A stretch of 64,000 nucleotides of DNA from Nocardia bovistercoris (GCF_015674855.1 NZ_JADMLG010000006.1:186001-250000); one strand, 5' to 3'. Counted from the stretch's first letter, positions 35,601-40,079 are shown. The notes: generated by a model from the sequence alone, not told the origin. Numbers and translations are program-made.

Positions 35601-38463
35601 GATCGGAGACCTCGACGAACAGTTCGCCGGTCGCGGGATGGCTGCGCACCGTCAACACATAGGCGTGCGCGCCGACGCCGTATTCGCCGGTGGGACCGAC
35701 GTATTCGTCCACGACCAGCGCGCTCGCGCCCTCCTCGCGCAGCGCGAGCAGTTCGTCGGCGATCGGCTGGTGGCGCGGTTCCCCCCGACCCGTCTCCGGC
35801 ACGTCACGCAGCGGCGCGCCCGCCGCCGCCTCGACCTCGGGCCGCGACATGCCTGCCGGGCCGACCGGTTCGGGGGGCACCCGAATGTAGGGACTGCCGG
35901 TCTCGGCCTGGATCTCGGCCAGCGCGAGACGGCCGCACTCTCCTCTGTTCGGTGCGTCCTCGCGCGGTACGGAGGTTTCCGCGACATCGCCGCGGTCCGG
36001 CCGGGAGGTGTCGGAGTCGGAACTCTGGTCGGAACGCGTGGGGCGCGGAGTTCGTTCGGGTCCGCCGTCCACCGGGTGCGGCGGCGGAACGAGCAAGGCG
36101 GCCTCGGGCGGGATGCCGCCGTCGTCGGATTCGCGGGGCTGGATTCCGTCGTGATCCCGCGCCGCCGTGGCGGTTTCGCCGTTCTCCGTGGCGCGCGCCC
36201 TGGTCTGCGAACTCTCGGCGCCCTTACGCGGTGCGGTGGAGTCCGAGGTGCCCGCCTGCGTCGCGCCCTCCCTCCCGACCGGACCGGTGCGGTCCGCGGC
36301 CCCCGCACGAGACTCGCTCTGCGACATCGGCATTCGACGGCTGCCGTCACCCGCGCCCGTTTGTGCGCGACCGTCACCGGAGGCGCTCGACGTGACCGCG
36401 CGCGGGTCACCGCCCTGCGACGGGCCGGACGCGTGCGAGGTCGACGCGCCCGCGCTCACCGGCGCGGCGCCGGTGGATGCCGCACCGGCGGCGGTACCCG
36501 CCATCGGAGTGGCGGTCGGCGCGGGCGCGGAGGGTGGCGCACCCACCGGCGTGTCGCTCTTCGGCGTGGCACCGTTCGTGCCGTGGTCGGCGCCGTCGAC
36601 GGGACGGGAGTGGCCGGCCGCAGAAGGTTCGGAGGCGCGCGGCGCCGTCGAATCCTGATGTCCAGCGGCCAGCGGGTCGCGGGAGGTCGAAGGGTCGGTG
36701 TGGGTGGCGTCCGGCGCGGGCCGGGCACGGCTGTCGGCTTCGGAGGTCTTCGGCTGCTCGGAGGTAGATCCGTCGTGTTCGGCGCGCGTGGTCTGCTGAC
36801 CATCGCTGGCGTTGCCCGCCCGTGTCGAATCCCCCTGTGTGCCCGCATCGTTCGCCGCGCTCTGTTCGGACCGTGGCGCGGCGGCCGAATCCCCGTTCGG
36901 CCGGTGGTCACCCGCGCCGTCGTCGTGCGGGTTCGCGCCGTCGTCGCGCGGCGCGGTATCCGTCGTACTCGTGTCGCCCGCGGACGCGGGGTCCACCCGT
37001 GGCGAATCACCGTCGCCCGCACCGAGGGGCGCGCCGTCGCCGTGCACGCCGACGGGTGCGCCGTTCCCGTTCGTGTCACCGACGCCGTCCCGGGCGCCGG
37101 TTCCGTCCCCGAGCCCGTTCCGATCACGATTCCCGTCGCCGTTCCCGAGACCATCGGCGTTCCCGGTACTGTCGCCGTTCCTTGGCCCGTTCCCGTCGCC
37201 GACACGGTCGCCGTTCCCCGGTCCGTCACCGCTGCGGGAACCGTTGCCATCGCCCCGACCATCGCCGTTCCCCGCACCATCGCCGTTCCCCGCACCATCG
37301 CCGTCCCCGCGACCGTCCCGGCCCCCGAGACCATCCCCCCGACCCTCGCCCCGCCCGTTGCCGTCGCCGGGACCGTCACCGTTGCCCCCCGGCCGATTAC
37401 CCGCGGGATCGCCGCCGCCGGTATTGTCGCCCGACCCGCCTGCCCCGGGCGGCCGCCCCCCGATCCGAGGATCATCCTCCGACCTGGGCGGCGGATACCA
37501 TTCGGGATGTCTGCCGTGGTAGAACGCGTCGGCCATCGCCCGGCTGCCACCGGACAACGCGCCGTTGGAAACACCCGCGGTCAACATGCGCGGATCGAAT
37601 TCGGTGTTCTTCGCGTTCTGGACCGCGGCGTCCCAGCCGTCGTCGGCCCAGTCGAATCCGAACTGCGCGCCCACGCTCGCGCCGAATCCGGCGACCGCGC
37701 CGACCGCGCCCGCACCGGCGCCGGTGACCGCGCCGCGCAACCACGGACTCATCTCCCTGCTGAGCCGGTCGCCGAGCCAGTCGCCGAAGGGGCTCGCCGC
37801 GCCCGCGCCCGCCGCGGAACTGACGGCGGTGACGGCGACCTGCTCCCAGTTGATCGAATCCCGGTGTCCCGCGGTCACCTGGTACTGCTGGATACCCCAG
37901 TCCTGGACGGTGCCGATGATGGTGTCTATGGCGAGGTGGCGGACGAGGAAGGTCGCGATCTTCTCTCCCAGGAATCGCCCGACCCACTGGATGATCTTGT
38001 TCATCAGGCGCTGGCCGAGGATCCTGATGCCGACACGGGTGAATCCGATGGCCGCGGCCTCGGCGGCGGGCGCGGTGGGCGGGAAGATCCAGGCCGCCGC
38101 GATCTCGGCGGCCAGTAGGGCCAGTGACGAGATCATCATGATCTGGGCGTATTCGATCTCGGTGCCGACACTGTGGGCGCCATCGCCGACGTCGTCGAAG
38201 ACTTCGGCTAGTTTGGCCAATGATTGGTCGCCGGAACGCAACTCGTCGAACAGTCTCGCGGTTTCCTCCGAGCCGCGACCGTCGGGGTAGGCGCCGAGCG
38301 ACGCGCTCTTGGCGGCGTCGATATCGCTCAGGATGTCGCGCAGACCCGCCGCTGCGGTATGCCAGTCGTCCGCGATGCCCCACATGCCGTCGGGGTCACC
38401 GGCGGGCCAGTCCGAACCCGCTACCCATTCCAGCCAGCGTAGGTACCCGGGTAGCTCAGGCAT
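14674..38463 (-). CDS. Giant (7,929 aa) multidomain ESX-type toxin/effector with papain-fold toxin, ART-like and HExxH domains
   Basis: A single unbroken frame. Residues 1-290 are CpnT/WXG100-like (WLEWVAG, WPAGDPDGMWGIADDW) with hydrophobic helices near 108-127 and 245-270. Gly/Asn/Asp- and Ser/Thr/Pro-rich linkers run to about 830. A papain-fold toxin (Tox-PL, glutamine deamidase-like) follows with Cys843 (RGECGRLAL), His933 (GAHAYVLT) and Asp954 (VSDPSVG). An ART-like domain covers about 1175-1290 (LYRGV, TTSWTRS), with Gln where the catalytic Glu is expected. Three HExGH domains have first histidines at 1458, 1751 and 2006. Next come AEWEARM-type coiled repeats, a duplicated block of about 1,200 residues, more coiled coil, short-period repeats, a proline-rich stalk and a compact domain of about 115 residues ending in IFTR. 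GAGG precedes the ATG. The upstream WXG100-like gene suggests type VII export. Confidence 0.85.
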   Translation of the reverse strand: MPELPGYLRWLEWVAGSDWPAGDPDGMWGIADDWHTAAAGLRDILSDIDAAKSASLGAYPDGRGSEETARLFDELRSGDQSLAKLAEVFDDVGDGAHSVGTEIEYAQIMMISSLALLAAEIAAAWIFPPTAPAAEAAAIGFTRVGIRILGQRLMNKIIQWVGRFLGEKIATFLVRHLAIDTIIGTVQDWGIQQYQVTAGHRDSINWEQVAVTAVSSAAGAGAASPFGDWLGDRLSREMSPWLRGAVTGAGAGAVGAVAGFGASVGAQFGFDWADDGWDAAVQNAKNTEFDPRMLTAGVSNGALSGGSRAMADAFYHGRHPEWYPPPRSEDDPRIGGRPPGAGGSGDNTGGGDPAGNRPGGNGDGPGDGNGRGEGRGDGLGGRDGRGDGDGAGNGDGAGNGDGRGDGNGSRSGDGPGNGDRVGDGNGPRNGDSTGNADGLGNGDGNRDRNGLGDGTGARDGVGDTNGNGAPVGVHGDGAPLGAGDGDSPRVDPASAGDTSTTDTAPRDDGANPHDDGAGDHRPNGDSAAAPRSEQSAANDAGTQGDSTRAGNASDGQQTTRAEHDGSTSEQPKTSEADSRARPAPDATHTDPSTSRDPLAAGHQDSTAPRASEPSAAGHSRPVDGADHGTNGATPKSDTPVGAPPSAPAPTATPMAGTAAGAASTGAAPVSAGASTSHASGPSQGGDPRAVTSSASGDGRAQTGAGDGSRRMPMSQSESRAGAADRTGPVGREGATQAGTSDSTAPRKGAESSQTRARATENGETATAARDHDGIQPRESDDGGIPPEAALLVPPPHPVDGGPERTPRPTRSDQSSDSDTSRPDRGDVAETSVPREDAPNRGECGRLALAEIQAETGSPYIRVPPEPVGPAGMSRPEVEAAAGAPLRDVPETGRGEPRHQPIADELLALREEGASALVVDEYVGPTGEYGVGAHAYVLTVRSHPATGELFVEVSDPSVGLREGFPPTVPRELNRISAVVYDAAGTPLHRDDTDVPHLDRAEHRVGEFDHPRGDRRNLDDPETTRPDPLPDADFGTPPEHSTDPRPDDIYVRPGDSDVRPGHIDTRSGDSDVRPADSDTRSRDTDVRSGDAEARPRDAETLPDHAAGTGLHDEVSRTHRGDEAEPTGTRRDSADESADRRRDGTPQDGALPRDEVDLPGDPDFRRNGEILHEGNLPPEGQPLYRGVPRLLTDGTVNPAYLRAMEGTAEPRGSADMSPDEHILQVNPQDSDTTSWTRSRGVAETFAHGDGIILEWRTGLPPEDATWRFKPIFDIDGDLSQVLVQGTLSDARATRFVAPEAGPVRDEQSVPPEDPSRSVEPPRAADPVDVTPVRDEWSDLDPAEVGRELAARTGLDTFGFDLPGLHPEAVREYARAVVEMRRAFPDVDLRRVGIGDLNGTVAGRNYTEIDPATGRRFADRIVLSRRDLSDPADFVRRLTEHVEGGNFHRVALDRPIFSLFVHEYGHAIDSTGRHNARLDADDALFAHYRTAHDPATIDGYQRWLRDLSGYSFDANGQLRAHEAVAEAFRDVYMDRDGASEPARVLNDLLLDAARTHAPAVAPPRVNDVAPPRVPESDSGPASDAVPPRDPDAKGDNMTRRDDPVRHDDLDPTDRDHPPLDDEWSRMDVDEIRRTLAERHGLDVVGFDRDTVDLESKREFARAVDEMSTKYPEIDLRRVRIGPIDGTAHHGGRIAAHAEWAVHPNDIYRYHTETITLNEAVAGDAEAFRRSELDGERTFFFARGMGDRPVYSTIVHELGHAMDYAGGMRARGRAEDALLAHYAATRDHVDHDEYEVWRNQLSGYSFRRNDLFSPEALAEAFRDVEINGDRASEPARVLHDLLVREARTDPDSIVDDDLIGGPPNDGADPVSGDAPTHPEVPDDRWSRMDAEQIQRALEEQHGLEVIGFDNPRVDPEVLREFARAIDERLTRHPNVHLDSVRIGPLADGQFARATSYHRPADGRPAFTESITLNERLATDGDLLRRSIALNIEDGHFAPHYADRSVYSLIVHEFGHVLDTSGSPLTRFRVEADLLRYYTRTHDDPTVEGYHRWLRQLPGLAFDSRGALNAVEALPEGYAEVERSGEHASEPAKVLDAALRAASERYGTPRTDAQGPPRDTGHDDMSLDPPEPSDAGGGNRPPPGEPPTPMPGEEPPPGDRSEWYLRMQIDQAEWEARMAAEHAQWLREAADRPLPHEPLPGDEMRRFAARVRADNAEMAARVAADRVRWLRDLAAGRLPEAPPAAEPPAAGTPQAEAPPTASRPDADVRPDGPDDWFERMRLEQAEWEARMDAERAEWLRGLSDRDPDDFTARMRAEAAEWDAHMGADRVEWLRRMAGLPESAASTTESTPRPAGSEGVLPRGGEDSEPVRPVDESTRTDAEPVRAERPDVGPRPEPDRTDSDAGQREDADPHTEPRAPRAEDSPPLDPVAEIEKFLDRHAETATPVPRTDAEREYARRLAEALGLGRRLADHPDPLGALRELAEMARARGFLGDFADGERPRPMRHPDDFGPLDEIDRIYGDEPYWREEASQRQLDEIAPYLEATGQSEPPAIGPAHAPDPGTPRAGELDSADPGPRLRPLDEVATDLTRGFGLTESDVSPENLARTIADLRYRNMLRAGAVEALADAMAGHDRARESERRPLAEVRDAWARRLGVDPADLTPELVERLRRSVLREAGDIADLADIAQARHRPETGETRQYVVDVDGERVRVRLVADGEGGWRVEIPQRRNPPAVRPDTPPRTAEPERPKSLLRRLWQALKSGFEGHTPKYPSGSGIDGQGQREIIHLAGHITHVDVLSNFDGNPARLAKESATMWKRRELIPFLRHLTGRVADEAGEYPIPRDREGEEYTYWLDEADPELVRRELGVDLEDLKREYEAQQQQREQERREQERREPTSPRPDGDSAPEELPAPTGEVARTDAEMTRMVREFVELLDRRAESGRALADLARELGVDLADLSPEQVRRAVAILEYRLARRMGALFGLAEAAARYNAENARIPYSDEVSFFDSDPMGRFLNETVRANDGSPVLLDWEGVNNGGEPLRDWGDLGYSDQPGRDQGPREYFENALRRDQIKDERAVWAQLLGLDLSALGPDAIHATVADQLAQIRRQAAELAAFAADADGFLRVDGETRDLADVLSSLALHDWVLSRGGAMLTPQLGLLAGENGGPHRLLVIDGGGEHDRVLDAALAANPRLAEAINAGTVRVEYRLAALDVRGAGADGRGVVYLVEGGSPEVRHLRQEVDGRTVEVTMVRDQDGPWRVVPTEIPETDTAATRPDDTRTPEELRRDRDELAARLGIGEDDLRSPERLAERIAELRRANAIRASQIEAIIDYARTAWDIDNYHNLADARNALAHRLGIDANEMTPRRVGEVIADPGTRNARRLQQVESLVKYAKLLRGLDAPTVHGAREAVDAARDRLARRLGVDPSELFPMKHSKDLTAYRPDPNGLDASRLRAVIARLVADPTQRARVVDALAEYAATLERIDPFAGADRTHPADPRVADPELPVHDRAVEHLRGVVGEVGELADTIEGMGLLDGEDTPPGRDRGANQDWARIVGVDLPLPEDGVPLTPEQAERWRTIYEVYRDGKIDQHERLTPAQLAEVQAELREQTRRRAEELAELAELAERLARTTPELPTAPDAIPPPDGDPDAAPPRSDDPDDDGGAPSRSGPPSRPPDDSSDGGARRPEDEVEESAVPQPDSHADDIGDVRVRPPENSPEPGPADRTRPDASDPRPVVAEESPPEPARSEDSPEFGPADPARLSVSDSRPLVAEETSSGRPRLGEPSQPGLADPARLGVSDSRPPVAEETPPEPARPEDTRETSADNTRPDPEPPEPRTAEGGGPRKPPVDPPAPPAEADPPPEGGSEWLRRMRIEQAEWEARVAAEEARRRREAADRAPSHDPLPGDEMRRAEARVRAENAEAVARAAAERVQRMRAEASARPGDGEGAGRVEGAEATVRPEDATTPRESTGEPIDRAHLDAAERAARFDAEQAEILRRASDRDPDDMAALARAETAQLRARLSASRLEWMRQGAGVPDGAPRGSGEDGRTPLADAERTARLDAAQAEDLRRVSERHPEDRAARARAEVAAWDARLSAARLAWMRLGAGIPEPPPAAGRPTEGASRPEADTRADRLGDGRFDRGQWADAERAARADAERAEQLRRAADADPDNEALRLRAEVAQWNARMSAGRLEWMRQVAGVHETDSTTTESSRDSGDSARSSHDSRPEASTPTERDDPLPDADTTRSDEVGRAGSDPSERTGRDRTRPEADSTRPDEVDRVDSDSSERAERDRTLPEADPTRPDEVDRVDSDPSERAERDLSDAETRSDEVDRADSDPGDPATDIAPRDRTDSFDPVAEVERFIAGHAEHAEPVPRTEAEQDYVRRLAEALGLGRRLGDHPDPLGVLRELAEMARARGFLGDFSTGDPPRPMRYPTDFGPLDEVDRAYGDEPYWRAEASRAELDEIAPYLEATGRTDTTPELGPARPPDAEVARRGDTDSPVPRLHGVDEAVAELARRLGVTEADLRPENLARTIAALRYRNMVRAGAVEALAEAMARHDAAADPERAGWADVRDAWARRLGIDPADLSPERLAALRRSVLGEAVDIAALAEAVQISRRAPRAGAVLDFLVEVDGDLVPVRLVADGAGGWRVELPERLGPPAHAPDAPPPTSIEPRKSWPRRLWEALKGGFEWHTPKYPSGSGLDGQGQSEVIHLAGHVTGADSLTDVNANPARIAKESATMWKRRELIPFLRHLTGRVADQAGEYPVPRDREGAEYTYWLDEADPDLVRRELGVDLADLRRAHELEQRRLRDETETPRPTDEEPSAEPPRAGEVARTDSVLDWLVGEFTDAHAERARVGEALRALARTLGVDVGDLTPEQVRRAVAVLEYRLARRMGALFGLADAAARYNAEDARFPYADEVNFFDTDPMTRFLSEVVRAEDGRPVLFDWQGVNNGGEPSREWGDLSYSDQPGRDQGPREYFENALRRDQIKDERAVWAQLLGLDLDALGPDALRATVADQLDQIRRQAAELAAFAADADGFLRADGRVRRLADVLSDLAVHDWVLSQGGVMLTPRLGLLAGEDGGPHRLLVVDGAGGHDRVLADVLAANPRLTDAVNAGTVRVEYRLVDVEVHPDGGAAVRLVDAGAPEVRQLRATVDGKPVDVTMVRDKDGLWRPVPSETDAATRPESAPDPRTRDELREARDDVARRLGVGESTLRSPERLAERIAELRRLNALRASQIEAIIDYARTAWDIDNYNALADARNALATRLGVDLDRMTPERIGEVVADPTTPNSRRLQQVEALVKYAKLLRGLEAPTVEGAADAVDAARDRLARALGVDPSDLFPMKHSKDLSRYLPDPKGLDAKRLRGLIARSIADPTQRQRVADALAEYAAALRRVDPFAGSDPTDPADPRVADAELPVHDRAVEHLRDVIGDVRELADAIDRVDPLEPDDGAPRPEGAGDDWARIVGVDLPDASAAPTPEQAERWAKIYEVYRDGKIDQHERLTPAQLAEVQAELREQTRRRAEELAELAELADRYARALETPDPDTPPPDGDDGDAPPSRPGPPSRPLDDSSDGGARRPDVDAEESAVASTDSGDGPVRPEADSTEDASPSGPGPSSRPPDDFSDSGVRRPDVEAEESAVASTDSGDGPVRPEADSTEDASPSGPGPSSRPPDDFSDGGARRPDIEAEESAVASTDSGDGPARPAADSTDDAPVRPEDPESAVPEAIFEGATSERDASEPTSSEVADPVEHTRSEGAWAESDAGRERVTAPDHGRAVPNAERGGPVSEATTVPETDGGAQNPPSDPPRTGLPDPEGWRQDGPPRRHEPFTDEFRNALPALRQRIADATALRAELERSIADRAAALGIPTEGRTPQEISRAVDDLTGTEVARVEALHARDNVTGAEMVRYFDELRAAERRVADLYAATRELRTDLGRYHAARAEENAARADAGVAAARDVLASEGADMVAEGVGVVPGERRVVVAAPLSDLDPILPEQNRTQLAEQGVRVDYRMVTVDEHGVEVTTLRPPDEDGPAAAPRAPHTPDSDPAGARPPRAETTPLAPRRPEASDGPARQARASAEEADRGAARPEDRNPPEIRETDRTAPEVRAADESGSATPEGVYDALVRRRAALASETEFWRAKRDDRFSRFDTRALPVRDPAEALNHDNLTATIEQLSAGVVGTREIAGFGDETGTQTPELVGDVEIAERMRRVFDLQAAAERFNEAEQVLSDIDQRIAELDAAGVGPHRPPDPAVLAELERLVRERAEIAGARSKFADPDAALAELDQRIDALRAELGARRAAPSAEIAAELDRLARERADKVLGNKPWRVMRADLALRLRVDSNRLGPDDLAATLEEAAGRTVRAEEVPDRIRRLELLREAAEHVNRAENEIGRLQDRIAELGGAVRDALAESGARRVTERVGVVEGDRPRIIVLAPRGELGAPRAGHDAALHDALRRSAAVAQAITRPETVVEYRQIVADREGGWHTEDLAPPRREILSAGWRDGDPGIHLVRWRDGNGDWHPVDPTRPDWETHGDPTVTVPKKFSPRDLPEGVSGWAVEPFQASVVGPFIDHPPGAIDKDLLPRIPGGDPIDTGIPTYDGPFAGAFYHTMRIILESAKLSGFTWFSDKDNPSRIRPGFKGHPYFRARRPEIQPMAREWDVRDSVPDRGELGAGWLRNQRAAEANWARVQEWAEGEYRRYRADDADIDTVLDTLAEYRAADRTARARDLVDRIALQLNDNGAVDVDGLADIRTGRLRDEQPGDARQLVTDLRDVLDRAGIVDHADLARAVADQLADTTPEFTRTEIEQIKNHLMRDPHLLRDPRDGVLVRRPLDAVADVAEAWNRLVAGDPLPPDILMLRDALAESNYLRANPTATWRDANQHVVMIGLDWNVNRPPRTDWRADIPYAPAPVTRDHLLPPGPDTPPRLPPGPTPDDPPPPDALARPTSGELPSPTEDTAPSAGSEPHAGDSSDDTAEPDVETGGHDNAAREDPDRTVDSNPRSTDSGARMVDSVDPTGDSSGLTSESVGSTADSSESTTESRAPRAEQTPPRPAGESNLPTADSGGDDRPGAPVREAPGDTSSRSGARPRVESEPGEQGSRNRPRNAGTPDNGSAAAARSGRPGDGSSMPVLPTDSTAADGAESRSRATAANDESRTAPDSAPNETVEREVATGSIGREEGPATETNTPRADAPADPDDENPASAEENPPPGDSNARFGDGDARFAGGNPLPGDGDARFGDGDARSADGNPSPADGNPQPGDGDARSGDGNPSPADGNPQPGDGDARSGDGNPSPADGNPQPGDSDARSGDGDARSADGNPSPGGGNPPPGDNDGDPIGNGARRSYLPGSDLRSHIPHPPKRYDFDMPDVPDIEALNPHPWIPPHPPEDPRPPQQPNPPNPTDPPHRPSTPDHPQQSPRQPEPPRTPPRPEPPNLPQPPASPQPPGTPQQPPQFPQPPQLPQPPQLPELPNFPDLPELPLPEPPRWPDFPTPPDLPGPDLPDPPQWRQFPRPPAQPEIPGLPEAPQWLEPPLPPGGPGVPGVPDFPLPPGVPGLPGGSDVPVPWGGLGVPGVPDFPLPPGVPGLPGGSDVPVPWGGLGVPGGPDFPLPPGGSELPGGPGGPEFPVPSTDRSAPDSSTEWESDQPASDASRDQDPTDSPDFFSGFDLPNSGSGATPDGLTMSDRGQGHFSPRQPSEFASPTNGDHRAGPESGGVNGGYSSDTGGRAPENVAPYADRTANGADVDSAYPNRNGASGFPAMPPMPAQGAAGGSARNGRGSGYGHHGRREESTANGSAILVRSHSGYGEVAEFDPASGLLRAVVLAVGPVGGLYGELGATPVVFYRGGDGLALWLGDRVIDLEDPGSSVLWHLDGRTCRFLVMAVDTVLCDIYYPATSADFDLGLLIRDVLVDPDRRTWIFTR
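15598..15840 (-). repeat. 90-bp tandem repeat encoding a Pro/Gly-rich stalk
   Basis: Near-identical 90-bp units (anchors at about 15623, 15713 and 15803) encode a 30-residue repeat containing LPPGVPGLPGGSDVPVPWGG. They belong to the proline-rich stretch (about 15,590-16,280) that precedes the C-terminal domain of the giant protein. High identity between units suggests recent expansion. Confidence 0.85.
16474..16740 (-). repeat. 63-bp repeat built of 21-bp (heptapeptide) units
   Basis: Units of 63 bp (for example starting at 16561 and 16624) are almost identical and are made of three 21-bp subunits encoding heptapeptides such as DGDARSG, DGNPSPA and DGNPQPG. The Asp-Gly-rich composition resembles a flexible or possibly cation-binding linker; binding is inference. 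Confidence 0.85.
21300..21770 (-). repeat. 156-bp tandem repeat in the giant gene
   Basis: The same sequence begins at 21352, 21508 and 21664, an exact 156-bp (52-codon) period, with few mismatches. It encodes an acidic, Ser/Pro-rich linker (EESAVASTDSGDGPVRPEAD). A diverged copy of the same linker follows the other duplicated block near 27,360-27,480. Confidence 0.9.
21835..25405 (-). repeat. Duplicated block, copy 2, inside the giant gene
   Basis: About 3.6 kb encoding the same domain order as the block at about 27.6-31.2 kb. Shared landmarks include RRLAEALGLGRRL, FGPLDE-DR-YGDEPYWR, HTPKYPSGSG, TMWKRRELIPFLRHLTGRVAD, RDQIKDERAVWAQLLGLDL, LFPMKHSKDL and WAKIYEVYRDGKIDQHERLT. The offset between copies is about 5.75-5.8 kb. 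Boundaries are approximate. Confidence 0.9.
27580..31205 (-). repeat. Duplicated block, copy 1, inside the giant gene
   Basis: N-terminal partner of the block at about 21.8-25.4 kb, with the same ordered landmarks (RRLAEALGLGRRL, FEGHTPKYPSGSG, KESATMWKRRELIPFLRHL, FPMKHSKDL). The copies are clearly homologous at protein level but have diverged by substitutions and small gaps, so the duplication is not recent, unlike the short repeats beside it. Confidence 0.9.
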
Positions 38464-38575
38464 GCCCGCTTACCTCGGATCACCGATGGGCGTCGACGAA
38501 CGCGCGGCGCGCCGAACACACCGAACTCCGCACCGCTCCCGGCGATTGCGCTCCTCATCTCCCACCACGGCCGGT

Positions 38576-38899
38576 TCAGGCGAACCCTTCTCCGTTGTGC
38601 TGGTCCTGGGTCTCCAGATAGCCGGCGGTGGTCGCCTGGTTGTCGGAGAAGTTGCCGAAAGTGCTGGAGATATTCGACGTACTGGTGTCGAGATTCGTGT
38701 ACGACGCGTTGTATCCGCCGTTTCCGCCGGCGCCGTTGACGAACTGGTCACCGATCTTGTCGTCGCCCCATGGTTGTCCCCGTCCGGCGAGCGAGGTCCG
38801 CAGGGTACCCATCACCGTGTCGATCCGGTCACGCACATGCGCTGTCTTCCGCGCCGCTTGGCGCAGCCGATCGGGATCGAGTTCTACCCCTTCCGACAT
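38576..38899 (-). CDS. WXG100/ESX-like small secreted protein, partner of the giant effector
   Basis: A 107-residue helical protein without signal peptide. It has an N-terminal helix (LDPDRLRQAARKTAHVRDRIDTVMGTL), a W-G turn (GQPWGDDKIGDQF), a second helical part and a YxxxD motif (YTNLD), all usual for ESX-exported helical-hairpin proteins of actinomycetes. The ATG at 38899 was chosen because GGTGAGGAG lies 7 nt before it; the frame is open to 39106 but that extension has no ESX character. It lies 112 bp upstream of the giant gene on the same strand, the usual layout of an ESX partner and its large toxin substrate. Pairing is inferred from position. Confidence 0.8.
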   Translation of the reverse strand: MSEGVELDPDRLRQAARKTAHVRDRIDTVMGTLRTSLAGRGQPWGDDKIGDQFVNGAGGNGGYNASYTNLDTSTSNISSTFGNFSDNQATTAGYLETQDQHNGEGFA

Positions 38900-39335
38900 G
38901 CCGACACTCCTCACCGCGCTCACCGAACCGCCGAGTACTTCGAAACAGCACACTCGAACGAGATGTCGCCCCGACCAATCCGGCTCGGCGTAGTGATGGA
39001 GCCGGAATGAACGGAAGGTGTCACCGTGTTCCGACAACCCGCGCTTCGCCGTGGCGACCGGCGGCGCTGTTTCGGATGCGTCGTCGAGCCAACCGATTTC
39101 GCCCACGAACTCCCGCGCCCACGATATAGCAGGTCGCGCAAGAGAATTGACGCCGATCTCACTGCTGCGGGTGCGCCGGAAGGTTACCCTTCGATCTCTC
39201 CAGTGTGAAAACGGACTAAAACAGATCAGCTGATGTGTTGCCCAACAACGGCTCCCGGGTTGCTAATGGAGGGGCGGGCCGCTCAGAAGAATCGGGACAT
39301 CTCCCGAACGGAATCGATCGACCAGGAGCTGCGTC
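38900..39335. other. Divergent intergenic region between the ESX pair and the IPT/TIG genes
   Basis: Contains no gene I can support; the frames at 38920-39162 (minus) and 39018-39233 (plus) have no motif or start signal. The stretch 39200-39240 is A+T-rich for this genome and holds a 20-bp palindrome (listed separately). Promoters for both divergent units must lie here. Confidence 0.5.
39220..39239. promoter_or_regulatory. 20-bp palindrome, candidate operator
   Basis: AACAGATCAGCTGATGTGTT is a perfect inverted repeat except for one mismatched pair (AACA-n-ATCAGCTGAT-n-TGTT). It sits in the A+T-rich part of the divergent region, 96 bp before the first IPT/TIG gene. Function as a binding site for a dimeric regulator is inference. 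Confidence 0.45.
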
Positions 39336-40079
39336 ATGCCTATCTCTCCCAATCAGGGTTCCACCGGTGGCGGGACCGTCGTCACCATCACCGGCACCAA
39401 CCTCGGTGGCGCCACCGCCGTGCGCTTCGGCACGAAAACGGCTGCCATCACCGCGAATACGCCCACCTCGGTCACCGTAGTCGCGCCCTCGGGTTCCGGT
39501 GTCGTCCCGGTGACGGTCACCACACCCGGCGGGACCAGCAACCCGCTGTCGTTCTTCTACGTCGGCGCGCCGTTCAAGTCCGCGCTGTCCGCGGTCACGG
39601 GGGCCACCGCGGGCGGCAACACCATCACCCTCACCGGCACCGGGCTCTCGACCGCCACCTCGGTGAGCTTCGGCGCCGAGTCCGCGGTGCCGACCGTGGT
39701 GAGCGACAGCCAATTGACGGTGGTCGTGCCCGCGGGCGCGGCGGCCGGTCCGGTGGGTGTCACCGTCACCACCGCGGGCGGCACCAACAACGGCCTGTCC
39801 TACACCTATGTGGACGTGCCGACCATCGGCACCCTGTCGCCGTCGGCCGGTCCGGCCTCGGGCGGTACGTCGGTGACCATCGCGGGTACCGGGCTGACCA
39901 CCACACAGTCCGTCACCTTCGACGGCGTCCCCGCGCCGTTCTCGGTCACCTCCGACACCTCGGTCACCGCGGTCACCCCGCCGGGAACCGCGGGTGCGGT
40001 CGATGTCGTGGTCACCACCAGCGGCGGCGGCGCCACCGCGGCCGACGCCTTCACCTACGTGGCCGGACCCGGCATCTGA
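39336..40079 (+). CDS. IPT/TIG-repeat protein, 3 repeats
   Basis: A 247-residue protein made of three immunoglobulin-like IPT/TIG repeats of about 80 residues, each with the pattern P..G...GGT.VT.TGT.L..A..V.FG (for example GGGTVVTITGTNLGGATAVRFG). No signal peptide, membrane helix or catalytic domain is present. AGGAG lies 7 nt before the ATG. IPT/TIG domains usually occur in cell-surface or carbohydrate-binding proteins and in phage tail or spike proteins; a protein consisting only of them, with no secretion signal, has no obvious role. First of three tandem IPT/TIG genes. Confidence 0.9.
   Translation: MPISPNQGSTGGGTVVTITGTNLGGATAVRFGTKTAAITANTPTSVTVVAPSGSGVVPVTVTTPGGTSNPLSFFYVGAPFKSALSAVTGATAGGNTITLTGTGLSTATSVSFGAESAVPTVVSDSQLTVVVPAGAAAGPVGVTVTTAGGTNNGLSYTYVDVPTIGTLSPSAGPASGGTSVTIAGTGLTTTQSVTFDGVPAPFSVTSDTSVTAVTPPGTAGAVDVVVTTSGGGATAADAFTYVAGPGI
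39375..39478 (+). repeat. 104-bp segment identical to 41704-41807
   Basis: The first repeat of IPT gene 1 and that of IPT gene 3 are identical in DNA over about 104 bp, including synonymous positions, while the neighbouring DNA differs at several sites. This indicates recent duplication or gene conversion between the two genes. Confidence 0.85.

Noticed and set aside
17479..38118. Very long plus-strand frames (1,294, 1,106 and 1,401 codons) opposite the giant gene
   Set aside because: They mirror the codon structure of a high-GC gene, translate to biased Arg/Gly/Val or Asp/His-rich sequence without domains, and lack ribosome sites. The minus-strand gene explains them.
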